Shown: piece after piece, positions 45,162 through 53,118 of the stretch
How the letters are laid out: each line of letters starts with the position of its first letter
Numbering within the stretch: the stretch's first letter is position 1
Origin: Halobacillus halophilus
GTDB lineage: Bacteria > Bacillota > Bacilli > Bacillales > Halobacillaceae
DNA: 64,000 bases
Assembly (NCBI RefSeq): GCF_020171985.1
Contig: NZ_JAIVAL010000003.1
Coordinates: 124,001-188,000 of the forward strand
Reading direction: 5' to 3'
Position numbers and translations under genes: made by a program
The notes under the pieces: generated by a model
What the model was told of the DNA's origin: nothing
The model's input: the letters and a program-made list of their open reading frames with translations, nothing else
Database searches by the model: none

Positions 45162-46119
45162 ATGGTGGATATGGTTTTTCGTCGGGCTCATAAGTTTAGG
45201 TCTAGCAGGATGTGAATCCTCAAGCGGTAAAGCTCAGACCGACGATACCTCTAAATCAGGAAAGACACTCCAAATTGACAACTACGAAAGAGAGCTATCC
45301 ATCTCTGAAAAGCCGAACAAGGTATTAACGCTTGGCCCCAATACGACCGAACTATTTATAGCCTTAGGCCTTGACGACTACGTTATCGGAAACAGCCTGG
45401 ACAATCACAGCCGAGGAGCTTTACCAAAATATGAAGAAGCCTATAAACAAATCCCGGAATTAACGTATGGATCTGCTACGAGAGAAGCGGTATTAACGAG
45501 TGGCGCCGACTTCATATATGGAATAGAATGGGAGTTCGGCAAAGAAGCTCTCAACCTTGAAGAATTGAAAGACTATGGTATGACCACTTATGTAAATCAA
45601 GCTGAAACATTAGATGAAATGTACAAGGAAATTCTGGATATAGGGAAAATTTTTGAAGTAGAAGACCGAGCAGAAGATTTCGTGGCAGACCAAAAAAATA
45701 GAATTGCATCTATAAAAGAACAAGTTCAAGAGCAGAAATCTGTGGATGTACTCGTTTACGATAGCGGCGGTGAGGGAGTTTTCACGGCTGGAGGTACCAA
45801 CTTTGAAACATTACTGATTGAATCAGCCGGCGGCAGGAATATTTTCGACGATATATCGGACAAGCAATGGGCAACCGTTAGTTATGAAGAGGTCGTAGCC
45901 AGAGACCCAGACGTCATTTTGATTCACGATTATGACGCACCTTCAGTTGAGCGGAAAATAGAAGATATTAAGAATCATCCTGTTCTATCTAAGCTTGAGA
46001 GTGTACAAAAGGAAAATTTTATTACTATTTCATTAGAAAGTGTTCTACCCGGCAACCGAATGGCTTACTCCGTTGAAACTCTAGCAGAAGGTTTCTATTC
46101 TGATTTGGTAGGTGAATAA
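45148..46119 (+). CDS. ABC importer substrate-binding lipoprotein (FecB/BtuF type)
   Basis: 323 residues from TTG 45148 after AAAGGAGAG, overlapping the ATPase gene by 14 nt. The signal peptide ends in LAGC. The two-lobe periplasmic-binding fold with connecting helix is seen (VLTLGPNTTELFIALGLDDYVIG; DPDVILIHDYDA). It captures ligand outside the membrane for the FecCD/FecE pair. Ligand could be nickel complex, siderophore or cobalamin; not decidable from sequence. Confidence 0.92.
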   Translation: MKKIKWWIWFFVGLISLGLAGCESSSGKAQTDDTSKSGKTLQIDNYERELSISEKPNKVLTLGPNTTELFIALGLDDYVIGNSLDNHSRGALPKYEEAYKQIPELTYGSATREAVLTSGADFIYGIEWEFGKEALNLEELKDYGMTTYVNQAETLDEMYKEILDIGKIFEVEDRAEDFVADQKNRIASIKEQVQEQKSVDVLVYDSGGEGVFTAGGTNFETLLIESAGGRNIFDDISDKQWATVSYEEVVARDPDVILIHDYDAPSVERKIEDIKNHPVLSKLESVQKENFITISLESVLPGNRMAYSVETLAEGFYSDLVGE

Positions 46120-46193
46120 GTCAGCCGTTATCTCTACGGAATATTATTCTACGTCTAACACCGATTTCTTTAAAATAATATATAACTTAAATT

Positions 46194-46229
46194 AAAAGGT
46201 ACGGGTGAGATAATTCTCCCGTATCTTTT
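46194..46229 (+). terminator. Terminator of the ABC importer operon
   Basis: Stem AAAAGGTACGGG.GAGA/TCTC.CCGTATCTTTT with a bulge, ending in a T-rich tract. Confidence 0.78.
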
Positions 46230-46240
46230 ATTGAACATAA

Positions 46241-46504
46241 GGTTCTGTTATACTTCCTTGTTGATTTTAAGATAAAACTTCCGTTTGTTGAAGACTTGAT
46301 TTCGAGAGACACTTAGGTTGATAGGACAGTCCTACGGGGGATAATTTCGCTTTCCGGCCCTGCACGACGCAGGTAAGCGAGTTGTTTCTGAAGCCATCCT
46401 TCCTCTATATTAAGTAACGGACCCAAGGTATCTCGAAACTGAGACCCGGCCCTATTGCGTAATAAGCCTTTTATGAAAAATCAATACTAAACTATAACAG
46501 AGCC
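46241..46504. mobile_element. MITE-like element with IS6-type ends (copy 1)
   Basis: 264 bp with 28-bp imperfect terminal repeats (22/28 matches) that begin GGTTCTGTTATA and GGCTCTGTTATA, like IS6-family ends. Flanks GAACATAA and AAACTTAA agree at 6 of 8 positions, suggesting an aged 8-bp target duplication. Inside are a second arm pair (GTTGAAGACTTGATTTCGAGA ... TCTCGAAACT) and a GC-rich hairpin. No coding capacity. Confidence 0.72.
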
Positions 46505-46592
46505 AAACTTAAAAATATTGGCATATTATTCACCAATAATCGAAAAGACCCTGCACACCTAACCTCTTACAATAAAGATAAGAGGTGATCAA

Positions 46593-47834
46593 ATGTATAA
46601 AAACATATGGTTCAACAAGAACATCAGATACTACTTATTAGCCGGCGGAATCTCCCGACTGGGAGACAATCTTTCCGGTATGGCATTTTTGTTCCTTGCA
46701 TACGACTTAACAAAGTCCAGCTTATATACAACCATTATGGCGATCGCAGAAACCGCGCCTTATCTTTTGTTTGGCTTGATTGGAGGAGTGATAGCGGACT
46801 GGCTCCCAAAGAAAAAACTACTAATCTATCTGGATCTGGTGCGAGTCCCTATCGTCCTGTCCATCGTTGGCTTATATTACTTTGAAGCCCTATCGTATGT
46901 TTTTCTACTAATCGTGAGCTTCCTGATCCAAAGTATCGGCTGCTTTTTCAATCCAGCACACCGATCCGTCTTACCTTCCATAACAAGGGAGAAGGAACGG
47001 ACCAGCGCCAACAGTCTGAACGATACGTTGACCCGGGGCGTTACGGTCCTGACGCCGGTTTTAACCGTCTGGTTGCTGCATTCCTTTGGAGCGGTGCACT
47101 TGTTTACAATCGATGCCCTTACCTACGGACTTAGCGCAATCCTGATCGCACGCCTACAATGGAAGGAAACCAATATTCCTATCGTAAAGAAATCAATAAA
47201 ATCGATATTCCGCGCCATTCTGGAGTTTATGGACTGGGCAAAGAACCACTCGACCATTAAAAAGCTGTTTATTTTCACGTTTATAACGGTTTTCTTCAAC
47301 ACCTGGGTATGGGAAGTCGGATTATTGCTCGCTTTAACCGACATGACTTCGAAGAGCGAGGAGCTCTACAGCATTCTGCAAGGAGTATTTGGCGGCATCG
47401 TCATCTTAACAAATCTGGTCCTGCCCTATTTTATAAAAGCAATGAATCTGCGTATTTACCTTGTGGGTGCCATTCTATGGGGGCTGGGGATAGCCTATTA
47501 TGGTGCCTTCTACGGAATTCAGCACTTCTTCATAGGGGTAGCCATCGTCGGGATCGGACTCCCTATCGCTAGTTTAGCGAGGGTTTACCTGCTTCAGACC
47601 CTGGTTCCTGAAGAAAAAATGGGCCGTGCCTTTAGCACCAATGCGGTCCTTCTATACTTTTCGAACACGATTTCTTTAGGGATCTATGGTTTGTTAGTCA
47701 GTTTTATTTCTATACAAACGTTAATGCTTGGGAGTGGTCTGATTATTCTCCTTGTAAGCATCGGAGCCCTAATTTTTCATACCGTGAATACGTCGAAACT
47801 CAGAGGGAGTCTTCCGATAAACCTTTTTAAATAA
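46593..47834 (+). CDS. MFS transporter (drug-efflux type)
   Basis: 413 residues with 12 helices. AGGISRLGDNLSGMAFLFLAYDL and GVIADWLPKKKLLIYLDLVRVP hold the motif-A-like loop (GG-D-RR type) of the MFS, in the enterobactin/macrolide exporter-like group. It probably exports a drug or metabolite. The ATG follows AAGAGGTGATC. Its 3' end overlaps the convergent AraC gene by 66 bp. An inverted repeat TATTGG-11-CCAATA at 46516-46538 upstream could be an operator. Confidence 0.91.
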   Translation: MYKNIWFNKNIRYYLLAGGISRLGDNLSGMAFLFLAYDLTKSSLYTTIMAIAETAPYLLFGLIGGVIADWLPKKKLLIYLDLVRVPIVLSIVGLYYFEALSYVFLLIVSFLIQSIGCFFNPAHRSVLPSITREKERTSANSLNDTLTRGVTVLTPVLTVWLLHSFGAVHLFTIDALTYGLSAILIARLQWKETNIPIVKKSIKSIFRAILEFMDWAKNHSTIKKLFIFTFITVFFNTWVWEVGLLLALTDMTSKSEELYSILQGVFGGIVILTNLVLPYFIKAMNLRIYLVGAILWGLGIAYYGAFYGIQHFFIGVAIVGIGLPIASLARVYLLQTLVPEEKMGRAFSTNAVLLYFSNTISLGIYGLLVSFISIQTLMLGSGLIILLVSIGALIFHTVNTSKLRGSLPINLFK

Positions 47835-48581
47835 ATGATTATAGGAAGCTACACTCTTAAACCCGTGGTGTAGAGAAATGGAAATAATTGGACGCTGGGT
47901 ATATAAAAGCGGGTACTGACTGCGAAACAGCCGGTACATCTGGAGCCAGGAATACGGCGACAGTCCCGTCTCTTCTTTATAAAGGTGAGCAAGCTGATAC
48001 TTGTTCATCCTGGCTGTAGCAGCCATCTGATCGAGCGTCCAGTCTTCCTCATAGCTTTGCTTCAGCGCATCCATCACGACTTCAATGCTGTCCTTACTTT
48101 TAAAAGTTGGAAATTCCGTCTGGTGAGAGCCAGGTCCGTATTGCAGCATCATCATAGCAAGTTGAGTTAAACTGTTATCCAGAAACAGCTGATTGATCGA
48201 TGGACTGGAGGTCTCGTGAAGAGATAGAAAATCCCGCACGAAAGACATCCACTGCTGAATTTGCGGATGGCGAAATGAAAGAAACGAGAATTCAGGTTCC
48301 ACTTTTTCCAGACCCATTTGTTCCGCCGCCGTATGTAATGCAGCCGGTTGAACTTCAATCAGAAATTTTTCCGTAGCAGCCTGCAGTTGTCTATGGTCAT
48401 TGGCAGGATTAAAGATAAAAAATTCATTCTGATGAATTTGAATATCCCCCTGAGGCGTCTGATACTGGCTGGTGCCATAAGGAGAAAAGATAATCTTATA
48501 GCATGGATCATTTCGCCAATCACGCTCTCCTAATTGTTCACGCCGCTTAAGCAGCAACCCATTCTCATTTTCTAAAATCAT
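47769..48581 (-). CDS. AraC-family transcriptional regulator
   Basis: 270 residues. The N-terminal cupin-like sensor domain (GDIQIHQNEFFIFNPANDHRQL) is followed by two C-terminal helix-turn-helices (LDQMAATARMNKYQLAHLYKE; ISLHHGFKSVASYNHLFKKV). It starts at ATG 48581 after CAAGGAGAG. It is convergent with, and overlaps by 66 bp, the MFS gene, which it might regulate, although convergent partners are less often linked than divergent ones. Confidence 0.92.
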   Translation of the reverse strand: MILENENGLLLKRREQLGERDWRNDPCYKIIFSPYGTSQYQTPQGDIQIHQNEFFIFNPANDHRQLQAATEKFLIEVQPAALHTAAEQMGLEKVEPEFSFLSFRHPQIQQWMSFVRDFLSLHETSSPSINQLFLDNSLTQLAMMMLQYGPGSHQTEFPTFKSKDSIEVVMDALKQSYEEDWTLDQMAATARMNKYQLAHLYKEETGLSPYSWLQMYRLFRSQYPLLYTQRPIISISLHHGFKSVASYNHLFKKVYRKTPSEFRRIHGMKN

Positions 48582-48671
48582 ACGTAGCTCTCCTTGTGTA
48601 GGATCATTATTTACTAAACGATCGTTGTGGTGTGGTCAAATTTCTTACGAATTCCTTCAGCATGGTTCTGA

Positions 48672-49199
48672 TTATTCAACATACTTGTTTTGAAATATGG
48701 CCATCATGATGATCCCATGCCACGACCCATTCCTGAATAATTGTTCTTTCTGTTCGCCTTCCCTCTCAAATCCTAGACGTTCATACAGCTTGATGGCTCG
48801 CTCGTTAAAAGAAAATACCCTTAGGCTCACTTTATGAAGGTTCAATTCCAGGAAGCTGTATTTCAGCAATTCGTTCATGGCTTCTTTAGCATAACCTTTC
48901 CCCCAATATTCTTCATTGCCAAGGTCAATAATGCACTCAGCATTCCTATTCTTATAGTCTAGATTGATTAAAGATACAATCCCGATCGGTTCATCATTTT
49001 CTCTATGCTGAATCACATAACTTTTAGAACTTGCCGATTTCATAATCGATAGAATGAAGTTTTCTGTATCCTCCCGTGTATAAACGTCCAGATGAGGACT
49101 GGTGTTTTCCATTACAGCAGGATTGCTTCTCCACTTATGGTAAGTATCCGCGTCTTCCTTCGTGACTTTCCTTAGATAAATCCGCTCTGTTGAAAACAA
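48672..49199 (-). CDS. GNAT-family acetyltransferase (RimJ/RimL-like)
   Basis: 175 residues. RIYLRKVTKEDADTYHKWRSNP opens the fold, DLGNEEYWGKGYAKEAMNELLKY is the acetyl-CoA motif and NERAIKLYERLGFEREGEQKEQ motif B, typical of the RimJ/RimL-like branch that acetylates protein N-termini or small molecules. The TTG start follows AAGGAGG at spacing 7. Confidence 0.9.
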   Translation of the reverse strand: MFSTERIYLRKVTKEDADTYHKWRSNPAVMENTSPHLDVYTREDTENFILSIMKSASSKSYVIQHRENDEPIGIVSLINLDYKNRNAECIIDLGNEEYWGKGYAKEAMNELLKYSFLELNLHKVSLRVFSFNERAIKLYERLGFEREGEQKEQLFRNGSWHGIIMMAIFQNKYVE

Positions 49200-49260
49200 C
49201 TAATTCCTCCTTATAATTGGCAGGGATGTTTCAGCTCTTAGCGTAATCTTTTATGTAAAA

Positions 49261-49548
49261 TCAGGCAGCCCAATGGAAGCCTAATCTAATTCCGACCGGA
49301 ATCGACCCCCATGTAATTAGAATCGAAATAAATAAGTAAATTCCAGGTGATTTACTTTTATACACCATCAAACCCAGCAAAGCCCCAAGAAACCATATAG
49401 GTAGAATCACAAAAAATTCTGGTGCTACCCAGGTCTTGTCCGTATAGTTCTCAGCAATGGTGCCCCCGGCAAAAAAGGTAGAGATTAGAATAGCCAAGAG
49501 CCCGCTGATAATGGTGTTGATCATATATACCGGCTTTATTTTCTTCAT
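49261..49548 (-). CDS. Small membrane protein
   Basis: 95 residues with three hydrophobic segments (about 8-28, 45-62, 70-85). It starts at ATG 49548 after AGAGGGG. The gene follows a 31-residue and a 52-residue membrane peptide gene in the same direction, forming a group of three tiny membrane genes. No family recognised. Confidence 0.62.
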   Translation of the reverse strand: MKKIKPVYMINTIISGLLAILISTFFAGGTIAENYTDKTWVAPEFFVILPIWFLGALLGLMVYKSKSPGIYLFISILITWGSIPVGIRLGFHWAA

Positions 49549-49562
49549 TTCATAACCCCTCT

Positions 49563-49658
49563 TTACTTACGGAAGTTGTTCCCTTGTTCTTCTTCTCCCA
49601 CTTTCCAGGCTAGTAATAAAACCGAAGCTGTCATAAATAACGGCACTAAAATACTCAC
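49563..49658 (-). CDS. 31-residue membrane peptide
   Basis: GTG at 49658 with AGGAGGGGAG upstream encodes a hydrophobic N-terminal half (MSILVPLFMTASVLLLAW) and a polar tail KVGEEEQGNNFRK, then TAA. Too short for family assignment, but the ribosome site and single-span design are convincing. It lies 14 bases before the 95-residue membrane protein gene. Confidence 0.55.
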   Translation of the reverse strand: MSILVPLFMTASVLLLAWKVGEEEQGNNFRK

Positions 49659-49705
49659 TTTCTCCCCTCCTGGTAAAAATCCTTGTGACATTCTAAATTA
49701 ATCAT

Positions 49706-49864
49706 CTATCGTTTTGAAATCCAGAGTCTACTAAATAGATTCAGGATGATCCATCCTGAAATGCCTCCTAACAATATAGGAAGCACGTGATCAGGACGCC
49801 CCAACACAAAATACGTAACGACACAGATCAGCAGGATCACACCGGCCTGACGTATGACATTCAT
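49706..49864 (-). CDS. 52-residue membrane protein
   Basis: ATG at 49864 follows AGGAGGG. Two helices (VIRQAGVILLICVVTYFVLG; LPILLGGISGWIILNLFSRL) and a basic end RLWISKR. It is first of three tiny leftward membrane genes, lying just after a GNAT gene. Function unknown. Confidence 0.62.
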   Translation of the reverse strand: MNVIRQAGVILLICVVTYFVLGRPDHVLPILLGGISGWIILNLFSRLWISKR

Positions 49865-49891
49865 TTCATCCCTCCTATAGCTTCCATCCCA

Positions 49892-50431
49892 TTAACCATG
49901 TGGGGCGTTGATTAACCCAAACACATTATGATCCACGTATTCACCATAAAGCAGCTCAGACTTTTCAAGACAGCCCTCTTTTTTAAAGCCCAGCCTCTCT
50001 GGAATCGCTAGACTTTTTTCATTTCCAGTTGCAGCTCGTATTTCAATTCTTTTTAAGCCCAGTTCTTGAAAGCAGTAGTCTACGATGGCCTGACAAGCCT
50101 GGGTCATCAGTCCTTTTCCTTGAAAGGATTCGCCAAGCCAGTACCCAATTGAAGTCGATCGGTTAGACCAGTCGATGGTATGTAATCCGGCCACTCCGGC
50201 GAGCTCTCCTTTATACCAGATCCCGGCCTGGAAACCATCATTGTTACCAAACTGCTTTAATGTGCCCTTTATAAACTCCCTGGAATGTTCAACGGTTTTG
50301 GTAGCATCAATCCACGGGAGCCATTGCCTTAGACTCTCTCGAGATGAGTCCGTTAATTGAAACAACTCCTCTGCGTGTCTTTCCTCCAACAAACGGAGTT
50401 CCGTATATTCGTCAATCACGTGTTTAAACAT
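49892..50431 (-). CDS. GNAT-family acetyltransferase (YdaF-like)
   Basis: 179 residues. ELRLLEERHAEELFQLTDSSRESLRQWLPWID is typical of YdaF/RimL-type ribosomal-protein serine acetyltransferases. YWLGESFQGKGLMTQACQAIVDY is the acetyl-CoA loop and NEKSLAIPERLGFKKEGCL motif B. It starts at ATG 50431 after AGAGAGG. It lies 23 bases after the nucleotidyltransferase gene, so cotranscription is likely. Confidence 0.92.
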   Translation of the reverse strand: MFKHVIDEYTELRLLEERHAEELFQLTDSSRESLRQWLPWIDATKTVEHSREFIKGTLKQFGNNDGFQAGIWYKGELAGVAGLHTIDWSNRSTSIGYWLGESFQGKGLMTQACQAIVDYCFQELGLKRIEIRAATGNEKSLAIPERLGFKKEGCLEKSELLYGEYVDHNVFGLINAPHG

Positions 50432-50454
50432 CTACAAGCATCCTCTCTAGTCGT

Positions 50455-51240
50455 TTATGAGGTTAACTCCTCTTCGGCGAAAAATGTTTTGATCATCAAT
50501 TTCAGCAACATCAGCGTCTGATCTCTTTCCTCAAAAAAAGCTTGAATCCAGTTCACTTCCACATTCAATAGGGACGTCATACGCTTCACCGCTTCTTCGT
50601 GGGCAGAGGGGGTAATACATTCGTAAATCTCAAGCATTTTCCCTCTCTTGTCCTGCGGTAAGTAAGCATCGACTGCTTTAAGCCCAAGCCGTGAGCGATC
50701 TCGTGCATAACCATACAACATCACATTAGAAAGACTGCTCATCACATATCGCAGCATTTCTTGCGCCCAAACGGCATTCCCTCGTTCTTTCGCTTTCTTA
50801 TATTGGAATAAAAACCAGGCTGTATCGATGACATAATCCTTAAATTCAGCTTCAGATAGTGTCAATTTATGCTCCGTCTGATACTTATCCATAAGACGAT
50901 CCGGATCGTACAGAACCGTAAAATAATCTTTATTTTGAAAGGTCTTTTCTGTAACGGTAAATAGATCCACATGAAGCCAGTCGTTGTAAATGGCGATAAT
51001 CTGAGGAGCTATAATAAAAATGTCATCGTAAAACATGAGCTCCTTATACGCTCTGAGGTGATCCAGTCTGCGTGATAGAAAGTTTTTTTCATCATCTTCT
51101 TTTACCAGGCAATACAAATCAATATCGGAGTGCTGATCGTGTTCATTTCGGCCCATCGATCCTTTTAAAAATATGCTTAGAACAGCAGGATCTTCTTTTA
51201 AAAGGTTCACGAGTATTTGAACGGCTTTTTCCTGACGCAT
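50455..51240 (-). CDS. Nucleotidyltransferase-domain protein
   Basis: 261 residues. FLKGSMGRNEHDQHSDIDLYCLV is the GSx10-DxD signature of the Pol-beta-like nucleotidyltransferases found in aminoglycoside-modifying enzymes and MNT toxin-antitoxin pairs. A third acidic residue follows in WLHVDLFTV. The C-terminal half is helical, like DUF4111/kanamycin-type enzymes. It may adenylylate a small molecule or protein. No HEPN partner is next to it. The ATG follows GGGGGGATC. Confidence 0.85.
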   Translation of the reverse strand: MRQEKAVQILVNLLKEDPAVLSIFLKGSMGRNEHDQHSDIDLYCLVKEDDEKNFLSRRLDHLRAYKELMFYDDIFIIAPQIIAIYNDWLHVDLFTVTEKTFQNKDYFTVLYDPDRLMDKYQTEHKLTLSEAEFKDYVIDTAWFLFQYKKAKERGNAVWAQEMLRYVMSSLSNVMLYGYARDRSRLGLKAVDAYLPQDKRGKMLEIYECITPSAHEEAVKRMTSLLNVEVNWIQAFFEERDQTLMLLKLMIKTFFAEEELTS

Positions 51241-51449
51241 CCTGATCCCCCCTTTAGGTTTAGTAAAAATAAATATTACGTCATCATATCCTTTTCCACT
51301 AAAATTTTCAACACTATTCTAAAAATTCCATATCCATTTCAGTTCAGCCAAGAAACAGGCCCGCGATCGACGACTGGAAGAAATCTATTAATATTGGTTT
51401 TAGGAAAAGCATAGGATCATATGTGTTTTATATAAGGGGGGCAGACTTG

Positions 51450-51941
51450 ATGAATGAGGAACTTCAAAGACTATTTAACCGGTTAATTGAAATTGAACAC
51501 GTATCTACCACTTTGTATCTGGCGATGTCAGCTTATATGGGAAGACAGAACTACACGGGGATGGCAAATTGGCTGCGTCTGCAGTCGAATGAAGAACGGT
51601 CTCATTTATTAACATTAATCGATTTCGTGGTAGATAAGAACGGCACGGTTGAACTTACGTCTGTGCCGGCACAGCCAAGTAATTTTGGAACACCTTTAGA
51701 AACATTCCAAAAAGTATTGGAACACGAGCAGTTTGTAACGAATTCTTACCGTCAGGCTTATAACTATGCGCTGCAAGTAGATCCTCAGTCAGCCGTTATC
51801 ATTCAGGATTTTCTCAGAGAACAGATTGATGAAGAAGCGCAAACTCAAACCATAGTGGATCGCCTGACCTTAGCTCAAAATGATCCATCAGCTCTTTTAC
51901 TTTTAGATCAAGAGCTGGGGCAGAGGCAAGCTGCAGGATAA
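51450..51941 (+). CDS. Ferritin-like iron-storage protein
   Basis: 163 residues, four-helix bundle. EIEHVSTTLYLAMSAYMG, EERSHLLTLIDFV, LEHEQFVTNSYRQAYNYA and LREQIDEEAQTQTIVDRL place the ferroxidase Glu/His residues of bacterial non-haem ferritin; note Gly-Met instead of Trp-rich patch in helix B. It should oxidise and store iron. ATG 51450 (after GGGGGG) is preferred over TTG 51447 and upstream starts. A second ferritin-like gene follows. Confidence 0.9.
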   Translation: MNEELQRLFNRLIEIEHVSTTLYLAMSAYMGRQNYTGMANWLRLQSNEERSHLLTLIDFVVDKNGTVELTSVPAQPSNFGTPLETFQKVLEHEQFVTNSYRQAYNYALQVDPQSAVIIQDFLREQIDEEAQTQTIVDRLTLAQNDPSALLLLDQELGQRQAAG

Positions 51942-51998
51942 GTACACGGCACTTTTATAGTTTTCTATTACACGTTCAGGTATGTTAGGGGGGATAAG

Positions 51999-52511
51999 AT
52001 GAGCTACACCATTCCAGGAGGTCAGCCGCAGGGAAAACCGATTTTTGTTACCAGTAAGCTCAGGGAAGCTATGGTCGCCGAGTTAACCGCCATTAATGAT
52101 TATTCCTTCCATATAGCAAATTCGAAAATGAAGGACGTTAATAAAGTCTGGCGAATGATCATGTTAGATGAAAAGAAACATTACGGAATGTTTCTAACCT
52201 TGTTACGGAAATACGATCCCGCACAATATCAAGCTTATGTTTATTTCCAAAATACCAAGGAGGGCGTAACGGAGCCCTTGCAACGTTATACCCCTGATTA
52301 TGATCATCAATTAATCATGAATCTTATACGGAAAGATCTTAAAGGGGAACTGGAAACAGCCGTTCTTTATGATGAATATGCCGAAAAAATTACGTACCCT
52401 GATGTTAAACAGGTTTTCGCTTCCATCAGCAGCGATGAAAAGTATCATGTGGAGCATTTAACAAAGCTCCTGCTTCGTTATGATTCCGATCCCTACAATG
52501 GTCTTCAATGA
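51999..52511 (+). CDS. Ferritin-like diiron protein (rubrerythrin-type)
   Basis: 170 residues. Two ExxH-type pairs are spaced as in a diiron four-helix bundle: AELTAINDYSFHIANSK with LDEKKHYGMFL, and KGELETAVLYDEYAEK with SDEKYHVEHLTK. It lacks the rubredoxin domain. The N-terminal tail (SYTIPGGQPQGKPIF) is Gly/Pro-rich. It lies 57 bases after ferritin, with its own GGGGGGATAAG site. It may be an oxidase or peroxide scavenger, or a cargo of a nanocompartment; no encapsulin gene is visible. Confidence 0.82.
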   Translation: MSYTIPGGQPQGKPIFVTSKLREAMVAELTAINDYSFHIANSKMKDVNKVWRMIMLDEKKHYGMFLTLLRKYDPAQYQAYVYFQNTKEGVTEPLQRYTPDYDHQLIMNLIRKDLKGELETAVLYDEYAEKITYPDVKQVFASISSDEKYHVEHLTKLLLRYDSDPYNGLQ

Positions 52512-52546
52512 AACCTATCCTTCTCTTGAAGGTAGTTTCTTTGTTT
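52510..52546 (+). terminator. Terminator of the ferritin pair
   Basis: Stem GAAACCTATCCTTC/GAAGGTAGTTTC (with bulge), then TTTGTTTCC, overlapping the stop region of the second gene. Confidence 0.7.
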
Positions 52547-52681
52547 CCACGGACAGCTCGAATAATGAAGAATCATAGAAGACAGCAAAGCTCGTACATG
52601 CTAAAATAGATAATAATCGTTTATTATAATAGGAACTTTTACGTACTCACAATCGAATTTATTCTGAGGAGGGCCTGAGCA

Positions 52682-52993
52682 ATGGACCGGAAGGAAATCG
52701 ATGAGCAAGTCATTCACCAGTACAAGCAGGACGAACAGAAGATGATCTTAATTTTTGCTCAATGGTGTGTAAACAACGAATTGGATCCTTTCGAAGTTTA
52801 TCGGAAAGCTTATCCAAATCAGACAGCCAATACAGCTTTGGAAGATGCCGCCGAATTAACACTCCCTCCATCCGAAGCTCACCAGATCTCTGTAGAAACT
52901 TTATTAGAAATATTATCTTTATTTGGTAATGACGACCTGGCCTTTGTAGTTAATGAGGAATGGAGTCAACTTGAAAAGAAAAATACTAAATAA
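52682..52993 (+). CDS. Hypothetical soluble protein
   Basis: 103 residues, acidic, all-helical by appearance (IDEQVIHQYKQDEQKMILIFAQWC; VETLLEILSLFGNDDLAFVVNEEW). The conserved FAQWCVNNELDP and LFGNDDLAFVV blocks recall small conserved Bacillaceae proteins of unknown role. The start follows GAGGAGGG. It ends close to a strong terminator. Confidence 0.75.
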   Translation: MDRKEIDEQVIHQYKQDEQKMILIFAQWCVNNELDPFEVYRKAYPNQTANTALEDAAELTLPPSEAHQISVETLLEILSLFGNDDLAFVVNEEWSQLEKKNTK

Positions 52994-53066
52994 CCGCTGC
53001 TTAAAGAACGACTTGCCTAACCCAGACAATTAGTATGGATAGGAAAATTATGCAGCTCATTCTTAC

Positions 53067-53099
53067 AAAAGGCTCCGTCGATTTCCGACGGAGCCTTTT
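53067..53099. terminator. Bidirectional terminator
   Basis: Stem AAAAGGCTCCGTCG/CGACGGAGCCTTTT between convergent genes. Confidence 0.93.
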
Positions 53100-53118
53100 C
53101 TATTTTGAAATAAAAGAT

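Noticed and set aside
46241-46504. Structured regulatory RNA such as a riboswitch
   Set aside because: It lies downstream of a terminator with no gene close by in the right orientation, and its ends look like transposon repeats.
50455-51240. Toxin-antitoxin (MNT/HEPN) module
   Set aside because: The nucleotidyltransferase has no HEPN partner next to it and is longer than MNT proteins.
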